Positions 26,456-37,100 are shown, numbered from the stretch's first letter. The stretch is 64,000 bases of DNA from Kandleria vitulina DSM 20405 (GCF_000702065.1 NZ_JNKN01000006.1:1-64000); one strand, 5' to 3'. The notes: generated by a model not told the origin, from the letters alone. A program made the numbers and translations.

Positions 26456-27966
26456 AGAATACAAAAAGAAATCTTGTCAGTGGTTTTTTAAGACAGGGTG
26501 CCAATATCTTATTGCCGTTCTTGACAAGGACGATGGTACTTTATCTTCTTGGGGCAAAATACCAGGGGTTAAGCAGTCTCTTTCATTCCATTCTTCATGT
26601 CCTCAATCTTGCGGATTTAGGTTTTACGACAGCGATTGTCTTTGTGCTCTATAAGCCTGTCGCTTTAGATGATCATGAAAGCATCTGCGCTATTTTAGCT
26701 TATTTAAGAAAGATCTATTGGATCATCGGTGCAGTCTTCCTGCTTGGTGGCTTGTTTGTCATGCCGTTCTTGCCAAGTCTTATTTCAGGAAGCTATCCAC
26801 AAGATCTGAATATTTATTTATTATTTTTTATCTATCTTATTGATACAAGTCTTTCTTATATGCTTTTTGGCTACAAGAGTGTCCTATTAACCGCCATGCA
26901 AAGAGATGATGTTGTTAACAACATCTATACTTTCTCATCAACATTGTTGAGGATTGCACAGGTGATTATTCTCTTTATTGCCAAAGACTATATGTTATTT
27001 GTGGCATTGATGCCGCTTTGTACATTGTTAAATAACTTTTTGACGCAATACTTTGCCAATAAGTTATTTCCCCATCTTAAGCCGTTAGGACAAATTGATA
27101 AGACCACAAAAGAAAAGATCATGCGACAGGTTAAGGGAATCGTTGTCGATCGCATTGGCGATACAGCCCGCAACAGCATGGATTCTATTTTTCTTTCTGC
27201 TTATCTTGGTTTAACGACAGTGGCAATCTACGATAACTACTACTATATCTATAGTGCGCTCTATGGCATCACATTAATGATCATCAATGCGATGCAGGCC
27301 TCTGTGGGAAACAGTATTGTGAAAGAGAGCGTTGAGAAGAACTATCGTGATCTGTTTAAGTTTACATTTATCTTTGAATGGATCTGCGGCTGGATGGCTA
27401 TATGCATGTGCTGTCTCTATCAGCCCTTTATGGCCTTGTGGCTTCGTGATGCAAAGATGATTTTTCCAAATTACATCATGGTTATGTTCTGTCTTTATTT
27501 TTATCTTATCACCATGAACAATACACGTAATCTTTATACCTCGGGAGCAGGCCTCTATTGGGAGATGCGTGTCTGGTATATCATTGAAGCTATCGGTAAT
27601 ATCGTACTTAATGCGACACTGGGTTATTTCTATGGTGTTACCGGTATTATTCTTGCGACGATCATTACGATCGTGCTCTTTAATTTTATTGCCCGCAATG
27701 CGGTATTGTTTGCGCATTATTTTAAGTGCAGTTCACGTGAGTTCTATGTTAAGCATGGAACCTATGCACTGGTCACGATTGTAAATGGGGGCATTACTTA
27801 CTTTTTGACACGTCTTGTCCCAGTTGATGGTTTTATTGGTTTCATCATTATGATTGTACTTTGTGCCATCATCCCACATCTTCTTTATTATCTTGCTTAT
27901 CGTAAAAGTGATAGTTATCAGGAGATGGTTGCTTTTGTAAAGACAGTCATCAAGGTGAAACATTAA
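26440..27966 (+). CDS. Wzx-type polysaccharide flippase
   Basis: The 508-residue protein has about 14 membrane helices of the MOP/Wzx superfamily. It opens with a basic N-terminus (NTKRNLVSGFLRQGANILLPFLTRTMVLYLLGAKYQGLSSLF) and has VKGIVVDRIGDTARNSMDSIFLSAYLGLTTVAIYDNYYYI in the middle. It would move undecaprenyl-linked repeats across the membrane for the EpsG-like polymerase. It sits between the last transferase and the DUF2334 gene. Confidence 0.93.
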   Translation: MESRIKNTKRNLVSGFLRQGANILLPFLTRTMVLYLLGAKYQGLSSLFHSILHVLNLADLGFTTAIVFVLYKPVALDDHESICAILAYLRKIYWIIGAVFLLGGLFVMPFLPSLISGSYPQDLNIYLLFFIYLIDTSLSYMLFGYKSVLLTAMQRDDVVNNIYTFSSTLLRIAQVIILFIAKDYMLFVALMPLCTLLNNFLTQYFANKLFPHLKPLGQIDKTTKEKIMRQVKGIVVDRIGDTARNSMDSIFLSAYLGLTTVAIYDNYYYIYSALYGITLMIINAMQASVGNSIVKESVEKNYRDLFKFTFIFEWICGWMAICMCCLYQPFMALWLRDAKMIFPNYIMVMFCLYFYLITMNNTRNLYTSGAGLYWEMRVWYIIEAIGNIVLNATLGYFYGVTGIILATIITIVLFNFIARNAVLFAHYFKCSSREFYVKHGTYALVTIVNGGITYFLTRLVPVDGFIGFIIMIVLCAIIPHLLYYLAYRKSDSYQEMVAFVKTVIKVKH

Positions 27967-27978
27967 GGAGGTACAGAT

Positions 27979-28776
27979 TTGAAAAAAATACTTGTAAGAT
28001 TTGATGATCTTTGTCCCACAATGAACAAAGAACAATGGGAAAAAGCGAAAGTCCTGTTAAAACAATATGATGTCAAGCCACTATTAGGGGTTGTACCAGA
28101 ATGTCGAGATCCAGAGCTGCTTATTGATAAGGAAGATCTCCATTTCTGGGAAGAAATGAGATCCCTTCAAAAAGAAGGCTACACCCTTGCGATGCACGGC
28201 TGCTTTCATGAATGCATCCACCAAGGAAAGACCCTCGTGAGTGGACCAGGGTATTCAGAATTTGCAGGACGCAGCTACGAAGATCAATACGCAACCATAA
28301 AGAAAGGCAAAGAAATCCTAGAAGAACATGGCATACACACCACCATCTTCTTTGCTCCTCGCCATAGCTATGATCTTAATACATTGAAAGCTTTAGCAGC
28401 CAATGGCTTTACTCACATCTCCGATGGGAAAAGCCATACGGTGTGGAATAGGGAAGGGATCCTATGTGTACCATGTCGCTCAAGCGGATGCCCCGCCATT
28501 CGTTTTAACGGATACTATACAGCTGTCTTTCACGCCCATGAATGGGTGCGTGAAGACAAGGCTTTTGCCTATAAGGAATTTGTGTCTTTGTTAGAAAATC
28601 ATCATCAGGATATCGTTGATTTTAATGAATTTGCATCACGTAAAGAAGGTCATCCATTTGTTCAGATGATAAGTGAAAAAGCATTTATTTTTTATGAAAA
28701 CCATATTCGTCCAAAGCTCAGTGCTTTGCATGTCTTAATAAAGAGAAGGGGGAGAAAAAATGGAAGAAAGACTTGA
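27979..28776 (+). CDS. DUF2334/NodB-like polysaccharide deacetylase
   Basis: TTG 27979 after AAGGAGG gives 265 residues. The protein has the NodB-fold motifs RFDDLCP (FDD metal and base aspartates) and MHGCFHE (two zinc histidines), plus FFAPRHSYD (PRH) and a late VFHAHEW. These are the divalent-metal-dependent deacetylases that remove N- or O-acetyl groups from polysaccharides; no signal peptide is evident, so it may act on cytoplasmic lipid-linked precursors. It overlaps the Wzz-like gene by 17 bases. Confidence 0.82.
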   Translation: MKKILVRFDDLCPTMNKEQWEKAKVLLKQYDVKPLLGVVPECRDPELLIDKEDLHFWEEMRSLQKEGYTLAMHGCFHECIHQGKTLVSGPGYSEFAGRSYEDQYATIKKGKEILEEHGIHTTIFFAPRHSYDLNTLKALAANGFTHISDGKSHTVWNREGILCVPCRSSGCPAIRFNGYYTAVFHAHEWVREDKAFAYKEFVSLLENHHQDIVDFNEFASRKEGHPFVQMISEKAFIFYENHIRPKLSALHVLIKRRGRKNGRKT

Positions 28777-29353
28777 TCTGCGACAGCTTATTTCATATTT
28801 ATTTTCATATTGGTATATATTATTAATTTCATTGATATTGGGAGTAACAGGAGGAATTGTCTATCATAAATTTCTGACATCACCGCAATATCAGTCAACA
28901 GCTACCGTTTATATTAGAAGCAATCAGAAAGAGATTTCCTATGATGATCTACAGCTAAGCAATAGTCTAGCTTCCGATTATCAGCATATTTTTACCGCTA
29001 GTCCTAATTTAAAGGCGGTGATGTCTTCATTGCATCTTTCTTATGATGAAGATGAATTATTAGAAATGATCAATGTAGAACATCCAGCCGACACACGTAT
29101 TCTTAAGATTACAGTGACTTCCTCTGATAATGAAGAAGCAAAAAAAATAGCGGATGCTCTTGCGGAGGAAGGAATGAAGAGTATTCGTAAACTTGACGGA
29201 CAAGTTCCTTATCTTGTTCAGCAGGGGAAAGTATCTCATATCAATGTGGGAGCATCGCTAATGGAACATGTCACTCTCTTTGTCATTGGTGTTGTTGGTC
29301 TATGTGCGTTGCTTATCGTATTTAAATTCTTTATGAAAAAACCAGGCGAGTAG
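28760..29353 (+). CDS. Short Wzz/YveK-type chain-length protein without kinase-activating tail
   Basis: The 197-residue protein has two membrane helices (about 17-37 and 168-188) flanking an extracytoplasmic domain, as in Wzz/YveK/CapA polysaccharide co-polymerases. Its middle is similar to the protein at 42179 (YQSTATVYIRSNQKEISYDDLQLSNSLASDY against YQSSSMVYLRSSDKKISLESLQLSSNLTSDY). It stops 8 residues after the second helix (FFMKKPGE), so it lacks the cytoplasmic tail that activates the tyrosine kinase in its paralogue. It is the last gene of the operon. Confidence 0.88.
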   Translation: MEERLDLRQLISYLFSYWYILLISLILGVTGGIVYHKFLTSPQYQSTATVYIRSNQKEISYDDLQLSNSLASDYQHIFTASPNLKAVMSSLHLSYDEDELLEMINVEHPADTRILKITVTSSDNEEAKKIADALAEEGMKSIRKLDGQVPYLVQQGKVSHINVGASLMEHVTLFVIGVVGLCALLIVFKFFMKKPGE

Positions 29354-29366
29354 CCTGGTTTTTTTA
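29341..29366. terminator. Bidirectional terminator at the end of the exopolysaccharide operon
   Basis: ACCAGGC, loop GAGTA, GCCTGGT, then TTTTTTT on the plus strand and an A-rich flank on the other side serve both the operon and the convergent epimerase. Confidence 0.9.
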
Positions 29367-30449
29367 TTATTCATAGAAGTCTTTATACCACTTGGCAAAT
29401 GCCCGAAGACCTTCTCTAAGTGTTGTCTTTGGCTTGAAGTGGAAATCTCTTTCTAATGCGGATGTATCCGCATAAGTAATTGGTACATCTCCTGGCTGCA
29501 TAGCGACAAGTTCTTTATGTGCTTCAAAGTCATAGTCTTCAGGAAGCACTTTAGCACGTATGAGTTCTTCTTGAAGAATAGAGACGAAATCCAATAGATT
29601 TTCTGGATGAGAGTTTCCGATGTTATAAATAGAATAAGGTGGAAGAGGAAGACCATCTTCACCGTTCTTTCTTTCTGGTGCACCTTGCATGATACGCTGT
29701 ACTCCTTCAACGATATCATCTACAAAAGTGAAGTCACGCTTACAGTTTCCATAGTTGAAGATCTTGATTGTTTCACCTTTTAATAGCTTATTCGTAAATC
29801 CAAAATAAGCCATATCAGGACGACCTGCAGGACCATAGACCGTAAAGAATCTTAAGCCGGTGCATGGAATATTGTATAGCTTAGCGTAGGCATGAGCCAT
29901 AAGTTCATTGCTTTTCTTTGTAGCTGCATACAAAGAAACAGGATTATCAACTTGATCATCAGTGCTATATGGTACTTTCTTGTTTGTACCATAGACACTT
30001 GAAGAAGAGGCGTAGACAAGATGTTCTACGCCTTTCTTATTATTGTCATAAGAATGACGACAAGCTTCAAGAATATTAGAGAAACCAATCAGATTTGATG
30101 AAATATAGGCATCAGGGTTAGTGATAGAATAACGTACACCAGCCTGTGCAGCTAAATTCACTACAATATCTGGTTCATGATCTTTAAAGATAGTATTGAT
30201 TAACTGTGCATCTGATAAATCTCCTTTAATGAAAGTGTATGAAGAAGAAGGATGTAAAGAAGCTTCTTTTTCAATTTCTTTAAGACGCCAGTTTTTAATG
30301 TTTACATCGTAGTAATCATTTAAGTTATCTAATCCTACTATATGAATAGAAGAAATTGTTTTTAATAAAGAAAGAACAAGGTTGCTGCCAATAAAGCCAG
30401 CTGAACCTGTTACGAGAACAGTCTTTCCATTTAATTCTATATGTTCCAT
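29367..30449 (-). CDS. UDP-glucuronate 4-epimerase-like short-chain epimerase
   Basis: The 360-residue extended SDR has the NAD motif GSAGFIGSNL, LAAQAGVRYSITNPD, and the catalytic YAATK in SLYAATKKSNELMAHAY. These features and the C-terminal GRPDMAYFGFTNKLLKGE are those of UDP-glucuronate 4-epimerases, which make UDP-galacturonate. It lies 9 bases downstream of the UDP-glucose dehydrogenase gene in the same operon, so the pair turns UDP-glucose into UDP-glucuronate and then UDP-galacturonate for the polysaccharide. Confidence 0.9.
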   Translation of the reverse strand: MEHIELNGKTVLVTGSAGFIGSNLVLSLLKTISSIHIVGLDNLNDYYDVNIKNWRLKEIEKEASLHPSSSYTFIKGDLSDAQLINTIFKDHEPDIVVNLAAQAGVRYSITNPDAYISSNLIGFSNILEACRHSYDNNKKGVEHLVYASSSSVYGTNKKVPYSTDDQVDNPVSLYAATKKSNELMAHAYAKLYNIPCTGLRFFTVYGPAGRPDMAYFGFTNKLLKGETIKIFNYGNCKRDFTFVDDIVEGVQRIMQGAPERKNGEDGLPLPPYSIYNIGNSHPENLLDFVSILQEELIRAKVLPEDYDFEAHKELVAMQPGDVPITYADTSALERDFHFKPKTTLREGLRAFAKWYKDFYE

Positions 30450-30458
30450 AAAAACCTC

Positions 30459-31925
30459 CTAGTCTCTTCTAAATAGATCTCGTGTGTAGACTTTGTCTTT
30501 TACATCATCAAGACATGAATTGTATCTATTGGCAATGATGGCCTGTGAAATGCGTTTGAATTCATCTAGATCATTGATAACCTTGCTGCCAAAGAAAGTT
30601 GAATGATCAGGAAGAGTTGGTTCATAGATAACGACTGTTGCCCCTTTAGCCTTGATTCTCTTCATAACTCCCTGAATAGAAGATTGTCTAAAGTTATCAG
30701 AGTTAGATTTCATTGTTAAACGATATACCCCAATGATAACCTCTTTTTCTTTACTTTCATCATAGCTGCTGTTGGCTTCATAGGCACCTGCGATTTCAAG
30801 AACACGATCCGCAATGAAATCTTTTCTTGTCTTATTAGAAGCAACAATGGCTTCAATCATGTTCTGAGGAACATTTTCAAAGTTTGCTAACAATTGCTTA
30901 GTATCTTTTGGTAAGCAGTATCCACCATATCCAAATGAAGGGTTGTTGTAATGTGAACCGATACGAGGATCAAGACAGACACCGTTGATGATCTCTTGAG
31001 TATTTAAGTTCTTGCTTTCTGCATAAGTATCTAATTCATTGAAGTAGGAAACACGTAGTGCTAAATAAGTATTTGCAAAAAGCTTAACGGCTTCCGCTTC
31101 AGTGAAGCCCATAAATAATGTATCGATGTTTTCTTTTAAAGCACCTTCATTTAATAATTCCGCAAAGATTTCAGCTTCTTTTCTGCTTGATTCATCGCAT
31201 CCTACAATAATACGAGAAGGATAAAGGTTATCATAAAGAGCCTTTGATTCTCTTAAGAATTCAGGTGAGAAGATAATACGATCAGTGTGGAATTTTTCTC
31301 TAACAGTGTTTGTATATCCAACTGGAATGGTAGATTTAATAATCATTGTCGCATGAGGATTAACTTTTAATACTAAAGAAATAACATCTTCTACAGCTGA
31401 TGTATTAAAGAAGTTTTTCTTTGAATCATAGTTTGTAGGTGCTGCAATGACCACAAAGTCAGCTTTGCGATAAGCTTCTTCTCCATCAAGAGTTGCATGA
31501 AGATCTAATTCTTTTTCTTTAAGATATTTTTCAATATAGTCATCTTGAATAGGTGATTGATGATTATTGATCATATCTACTTTCTCTTTAACAATATCAA
31601 CAGCTTCTACATGATGATGCTGAGATAAAAGCGTAGCGATGGATAATCCTACATATCCTGTACCCGCAACAGCGATATTATAGTGTTTATTAATTGTTTT
31701 CTTGACTGATCTTTTTTCTTCAAAAAGATCAGTGATATCAAAATGAAGCTGTTCAGATAGTTTTTCAAGCTGTTCAATTGAAGGAACATAGTCCATCTTT
31801 TCTGCACGGCTGATCATAGCACGGTTGATGCCAGTTGCTTCTGAAAGCATTTTTTGTGTAAAGTTTAGTTCTTTTCTTTTTGAGATAAGCGTCTCACTTA
31901 GGCGCTTCTGGGATAAAGTTTTCAT
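30459..31925 (-). CDS. UDP-glucose 6-dehydrogenase with N-terminal XRE helix-turn-helix domain
   Basis: The 488-residue protein has two parts. Residues 7-67 are a Cro/XRE DNA-binding domain ([20 protein letters not shown], then [21 protein letters not shown]). Residues ~80-480 are a full nucleotide-sugar dehydrogenase: NAD motif [38 protein letters not shown] and the catalytic cysteine in [14 protein letters not shown]. It oxidises UDP-glucose (or a related UDP-sugar) to the uronate with two NAD+. The DNA-binding domain and the two identical-type palindromes flanking its promoter point to product- or NADH-sensitive autoregulation. An AAGGAGG precedes the ATG. Confidence 0.93.
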   Translation of the reverse strand: MKTLSQKRLSETLISKRKELNFTQKMLSEATGINRAMISRAEKMDYVPSIEQLEKLSEQLHFDITDLFEEKRSVKKTINKHYNIAVAGTGYVGLSIATLLSQHHHVEAVDIVKEKVDMINNHQSPIQDDYIEKYLKEKELDLHATLDGEEAYRKADFVVIAAPTNYDSKKNFFNTSAVEDVISLVLKVNPHATMIIKSTIPVGYTNTVREKFHTDRIIFSPEFLRESKALYDNLYPSRIIVGCDESSRKEAEIFAELLNEGALKENIDTLFMGFTEAEAVKLFANTYLALRVSYFNELDTYAESKNLNTQEIINGVCLDPRIGSHYNNPSFGYGGYCLPKDTKQLLANFENVPQNMIEAIVASNKTRKDFIADRVLEIAGAYEANSSYDESKEKEVIIGVYRLTMKSNSDNFRQSSIQGVMKRIKAKGATVVIYEPTLPDHSTFFGSKVINDLDEFKRISQAIIANRYNSCLDDVKDKVYTRDLFRRD

Positions 31926-31938
31926 TACAGTCCTCCTT

Positions 31939-31957
31939 ATGTTATTTTAAATAACAT
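31939..31957. promoter_or_regulatory. Operator O1 of the HTH-dehydrogenase operon
   Basis: ATGTTATTTTAAATAACAT is a perfect palindrome (nine-base arms, one central base). It lies between the promoter -10 and the ribosome site of the minus-strand dehydrogenase gene, about +5 to +25. Bound repressor here would block the polymerase. Confidence 0.75.
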
Positions 31958-31969
31958 TTCATAGAAAAT

Positions 31970-31998
31970 ATTATACATTATATTTAAATTAAAATCAA
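31970..31998 (-). promoter_or_regulatory. Promoter of the HTH-dehydrogenase operon
   Basis: On the minus strand, TTGATT (31998-31993), a 17-base spacer and TATAAT (31975-31970) form a consensus-like promoter. It lies between operators O1 and O2. Confidence 0.75.
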
Positions 31999-32032
31999 TT
32001 TTAGGATATAAAAATAAGCTGCTTCATTACAA

Positions 32033-32051
32033 ATGTTATTTAAAATAACAA
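32033..32051. promoter_or_regulatory. Operator O2, second copy of the palindrome
   Basis: ATGTTATTTAAAATAACAA shares 17 of 19 positions with O1. Centres are 94 bases apart, close to nine helical turns, so dimers on O1 and O2 lie on one face and could loop out the promoter between them. O2 is also upstream of the divergent jetA promoter. Confidence 0.75.
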
Positions 32052-32148
32052 ATATAAAGTTTTAGACATAAAGTATGAAAAAAGCCATAGAATAAGGATG
32101 AAAACTTTTGTATAATAGAAATCACGTTTAGAAAAGAGGTGTTATGCG

Positions 32149-33519
32149 ATGAATTTCTGGAATCTATTTGATACCTTTGATAATGAGAAATTCTTTAATC
32201 CCTTAACAGGAGAAAACCGTACAATCTATTTTCAGATCATTCAGGCTTTAATAGCGATGGCTAATAGTAGAGAAGATCTTTATGAACAGGATGCTAAAAA
32301 CAAGATATTTGATTATCAGTCTCTTCTTGAAGAAGAAGCAATGGGAAGCACACCTAATGATATATTAAAATATTTTGAAGAATGTGGATGGATCCGAAGA
32401 GAACAGTCAAGAAACGGATTAGAATACTATGTTCGTATCACATCTGAGTGTCGTATCCTGATGGATGGATTGATGAGTGTAAGAAGAGGGGCTGACAACA
32501 GTAAAGGCCATATCTTTGCCATGTATGAAATTGTCAGAGCGGCAAGCGATGATACATTTGGCTACCGTCGATTAGAACCTTACAAGCAGATTCTAGAGCC
32601 ATTGGAAATGCATAAGAATGCCTTGAAAAATGAACTTATTGATTTACGTGATAATATCCTTGCATTAATCAAGAAGCTTCTTGATACCAATGAGCTTTCT
32701 CATATGGGACATCTTTTAAGTAAAGAAGAAATGATCAAGGATTTCTTTAACAACTACTTTAGATTAAAGAATGATGGGAATGTATTGGCTTTTATTCCTG
32801 TCATCATCAACTATTGTAGAAAGCTAGAATATGAAGATGATGCCTTAATAGAAAAGATGGTCTATGATGCACCACGTGAAGATCATGTCAACCAGGAAAC
32901 AATTCGTTTAAGACTCAGCAGCATTATAAGCTTTTTGGATTATAGCTATGAAGATAATATGAACATCATTGAAAACCGTATTGATGAATATTATGTACTT
33001 GCTAATCAGCGTATACGTATGCGTTTGACTTATCATGATAGTCTTCATCCAGCTATAGAACGTTTCTTCCAGATTGTAAACAACCATCCTGATCTAATGG
33101 AAGAAAGTGTAGAGAATATTAATAAGAAATGTATCAATATTGTCAATCAGTCTTTTATAGCAAGACAGTCATTTGATTTAAAGAAGAAAAGAGATATGCA
33201 TAAAGGACGAGTAATGCCAATTAAGCCCATTGTTATTGATGAAGATACAATCAAGAAAGAACAGGAACTATTATCTCGATCAATAAATAGAGCCTACTCT
33301 AAACATAATGTCGCAAAATATATGGATGGATGGCATATTAAGGAGAAGGTACATATCAATAAGGACATGATCAAGAATAAGAAAGATGTCTTAACCTTGA
33401 TTGCTGCACTGATGTATGTAAACAATGAAGATTTCCCATATGAAATCAATATTACCGATCAAAGATTAGTGACTGATTTTTGTGAAATGCCAGATATGAT
33501 TATAAGGAGAAGAAAATAA
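32149..33519 (+). CDS. jetA: Wadjet JetA-family protein (MukF/kleisin-like)
   Basis: The 456-residue protein resembles the JetA/DUF5716 kleisin-like family of type III Wadjet: it starts MNFWNLFDTFDNEKFFNPLTGENRTIYFQIIQALI and has a winged-helix stretch (SLLEEEAMGSTPNDILKYFEECGW) and long helices. It would bridge the heads of the JetC SMC dimer with JetB, giving a MukBEF-like complex. A TATAAT at 32111-32116 is the likely -10 box. The downstream gene starts on its stop codon (TAATG), and no JetD follows. Confidence 0.85.
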   Translation: MNFWNLFDTFDNEKFFNPLTGENRTIYFQIIQALIAMANSREDLYEQDAKNKIFDYQSLLEEEAMGSTPNDILKYFEECGWIRREQSRNGLEYYVRITSECRILMDGLMSVRRGADNSKGHIFAMYEIVRAASDDTFGYRRLEPYKQILEPLEMHKNALKNELIDLRDNILALIKKLLDTNELSHMGHLLSKEEMIKDFFNNYFRLKNDGNVLAFIPVIINYCRKLEYEDDALIEKMVYDAPREDHVNQETIRLRLSSIISFLDYSYEDNMNIIENRIDEYYVLANQRIRMRLTYHDSLHPAIERFFQIVNNHPDLMEESVENINKKCINIVNQSFIARQSFDLKKKRDMHKGRVMPIKPIVIDEDTIKKEQELLSRSINRAYSKHNVAKYMDGWHIKEKVHINKDMIKNKKDVLTLIAALMYVNNEDFPYEINITDQRLVTDFCEMPDMIIRRRK

Positions 33520-34136
33520 TGATAGTAGATGAAGAGATGTATAAAGTTGCTATTAGAAAACTATTAGGTTCAACTTTTATCATGCGAAGAAAAGATAAGA
33601 AGGTCTATGACTACATTATGGATAATGAACATCGAGAATTCATTATGTCTAGACTAGAAGAAATCGGCTATGGATTAGAGTGGAATGAAGAAGATGAAAT
33701 TGTTTCATTAATCGATCTCTCTTTACAAAATGGAGAAGAGACTCCTTATAATTTCCATCGTTTTTCTCCTCATACCATCTATATGCTTTTTGTATTGATG
33801 CTTATTTATGAAGAAAAGAAAGCCAATTGGGTAGAACGTATTATCGTAAACTTTGAAGAAGTACAAGATCGACTTCAGTCATTGCATCTTGACATTACGC
33901 CATCTGAAAAAAGAAATGCCTATAAGCAGTTTAGACGCTATAATTTGATTTCAGTTAAAGATAGAGATCTTCGTCTTAATGTAGAAGAAGGAGGAACACT
34001 AGAAATCTATCCTTCTATTATGTTTTGTATGAAAGAAGAACAGTTTGCATTGGTTTTAAAAGATCTAGAAGAAAAAATAAAGGAAAGGGAAGAAGGTGAA
34101 GACAATGATTACAATGACGAGAACATGGCTGATTAA
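33519..34136 (+). CDS. jetB: Wadjet JetB-family protein (MukE/KITE-like)
   Basis: The 205-residue protein lies between jetA and jetC and starts on the last base of the jetA stop. It has two winged-helix-like segments (DYIMDNEHREFIMSRLEEIGYGLEWNEEDEI, and LDITPSEKRNAYKQFRRYNLISVKDRDLRL) expected of the KITE/MukE subunit of Wadjet and MksBEF complexes. It would bind JetA and stabilise the SMC heads. The acidic tail (EEGEDNDYNDENMAD) overlaps the jetC start by about 30 bases, so translation is coupled. Confidence 0.78.
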   Translation: MIVDEEMYKVAIRKLLGSTFIMRRKDKKVYDYIMDNEHREFIMSRLEEIGYGLEWNEEDEIVSLIDLSLQNGEETPYNFHRFSPHTIYMLFVLMLIYEEKKANWVERIIVNFEEVQDRLQSLHLDITPSEKRNAYKQFRRYNLISVKDRDLRLNVEEGGTLEIYPSIMFCMKEEQFALVLKDLEEKIKEREEGEDNDYNDENMAD

Positions 34137-37100
34137 CTGGTATGGATTTGAAAACAGCATTGATCGTGTCGGATTAATGACCGATATTACCGGAAACAAT
34201 GGATCAGGAAAATCTGCCTGGCTTGATGCGATCAAGTATGCCTACATCGGTGATACTGGATTCAACAGTTCATCTGATGCGAAAGGTACAGGCTCGAAAA
34301 AAAGAACAATTGATTCTTATGTAAGAAAGCTTATCAATGCATCAAGAAATGAATATGGCAGACCGGTTTCTCAATATAATGAAGTCTATGCCTACATCAT
34401 GCTTGAATGGTATGATGATCTCAATGATCAATATTTAATTACCGGATGTATTATCAAAGATGATGCAGCTAACACTACAGAAACAAGATGGTTCAATATT
34501 GAAAATATGTCACTCGATGATATTCATCCATTAAGTGAAGACAATATTCCTTACACTTTTCAGCAGTTTAGAAAAGTCAATGACATCAGCTATGCGCCTA
34601 ATAAAGATGAAGCATTCAATGAAGCAATGTCACTATTGGGATTAAAGATTTCTACTTACAATGAAGGAAGAAAGAATTATTTAAGAAAACTTAAATCCAT
34701 TTTGACTTATGATCCAAAAGAAGTAGGAAAGATCAGTGATTTCATTAAGAACTATGTTCTTGATGATGAAAAGAAAGTTGATATTTCTAAATTAAAGAAA
34801 ACCAAGGAAGACATTGATGAACTTAATCGTACATTAACACGTTTAGATGAAGAAATCAGTTTTATCAAAAAGATCATTGATCAATATGATCAGTATCATC
34901 ATTATGATCATATTCTTCTTCTTGATGAAATCAAGAATGCCTACAAGCGAGTTGTAGAAGCAAAGAACACTATTGAGGATATCAATAATCAAATTGAAGA
35001 AAATAAAGAAAAAAGAGCAATTTGTGAAAAAGAAAATGAATCCTTAAATGATGAAATACTTCTTCTTGCTCAAGAAATAGAAGGATTAGATGAAACATTG
35101 GATGAATGGGATGTCACTAAGTCACTTCATCATTATAAAGATAGAGAATCACAGCTTGAAGAAAAGAGAAGACAGCTTCAATTTAAAAAGCGTGATCTAG
35201 AAGAGCTGATGGGACAGCTTAGCTATATTGAAAAGAAGATCAATACATTTAGTGAAGAGAATCATCTAGATGCACTTGATCATAAGATCATTTCTCAAAT
35301 AAAGACAAAGAAAAAAGAAGCAATCTTTAACTTGCGTCGTATTGTTGAAGAGTGTGCTTCTATCAATAATGCGAAAATACCACTTCTTGAACAAAAGAAA
35401 AGAAATGTTCATACACAAAGTGTGGAAGAAAAGGATATTATTGAAGCCTTATCAAAGAATAAGTTTGTCTACCATGAAGCAAAAGAGAATCTGGCTTTAA
35501 TTAAAGATATCAAGGATGTCTTTAAAAAGAAAAATATTGATTCACCAGTAGAAATGGTCTGCAAGTATGTTACTGAAATAGATGAAGAGTGGAGAGCGGT
35601 TATTGAAAACTATCTTGGATGGAGAAGATATGATATCATCGTTGATCCTTCTTATCTTGATATTGCTCAACAGGTAAGAAACAAGGGAAATTATCCTCAT
35701 GCAAGATTGGTCAATACGTATCAGCTAAAAGATTTTGAATGTGTAGAACAGTCATTGATGGAAAAGCTTTCTGTCAGCAATATTCATGCTGCTCGTTATC
35801 TTAAGTTCCTTCTTGGAAAGATTGTCGCTATTGAAGATGACAATGTAAAAGAATATCCACGAGGCATGAAAAAAGATGGGACTGCCAGTCTTAATATGAC
35901 AATCTTCTCTTTAGATTTTCATCATGTGAACGATTATGTCTTTGGAGAAAGTGCGTTATCTTTAAATATAGAGAAACATGAAAAACATTTGAATGAATTG
36001 ATGGCATGTCTTTCTTCATTAGAAAAGAATCAGCAGTACGCTCAGGATTTCAAGAATGATTTCCAGGCAATGCTTTCTATTTTGCATGATCAGTATGATT
36101 TTGATATTGATCTTCATATAGAAGAAAACAATGAGGCATTGCTTGCATGTCAAAGTCATGTTGAAGAACTGACAAGACAGATGCATGAAAATATTGATTT
36201 TGAAAACATCCGTCATCAAAGAGAATTAGCTCTTGAAAAGAAGAAGAACAATGAACAAAAAGTAGCGAATAATCGCTATGAGATGGACAATATTGATCGA
36301 CAGATCAAGAAGCTGAAGAGTGTGCTTGATACACGTAAAAAAGAAGTAGAAGAAGCAAAGCTGGCATTAGAGGATGCAAGAGAGAAAAATGAGATTACTG
36401 CCAATGAGGCTATTAATCAATATGAAGATTATCTTTCTTCTCATAAAGAAGGCAATGTTCTTCCTGAAAGCAAGGCAAAATCTCTTCATAAGAAAAGAGA
36501 ACAGCTGGTTGCAGGCATTATGGGATTACAGGGAGAATTTGGTGGAAAGTATTATTCTGAAGCCACTATTGTCAATACGTTAGAAGCAGAGAAGATGTTC
36601 CGTCATCGTTATAATGATATTCAGATGGGCAATATTGAAATGATCAAGACAGATTTGATTGAAAAGAAATCTCATTATCGTGAAAACTTCAAGAATGAGT
36701 TTGCCTTAAAGATCCTTAAGTTCTGTAATGATGCCATGATGGAATTAAAACGACTTAATAAGGAATTAAGTGAAACAGGCTATGATACACAGTATGTCTT
36801 TGATGTACATTTTAAAGATGATTCATCAGATTATGCATCAATCATTCGTTTTGGTAAGACATTAAGTGAAGGTCTGCTTACTTTTACATCAGGTAATGTC
36901 AATATTGAAGAATTAGATCAGGAAATGGATCAGATTGTAGATGATATCATCAATTCTGATGATATTGATGACTACGCTGATTATCGTAACTACTTGTCTT
37001 ATGATATTCTCTTCAGCAATGATACAATCAAGCAGGGAAGCTTATCTAAGCAGATTGGCAGCAACTCGGGTGCCGAACTGCAGATTCCTTATACTTTGAT

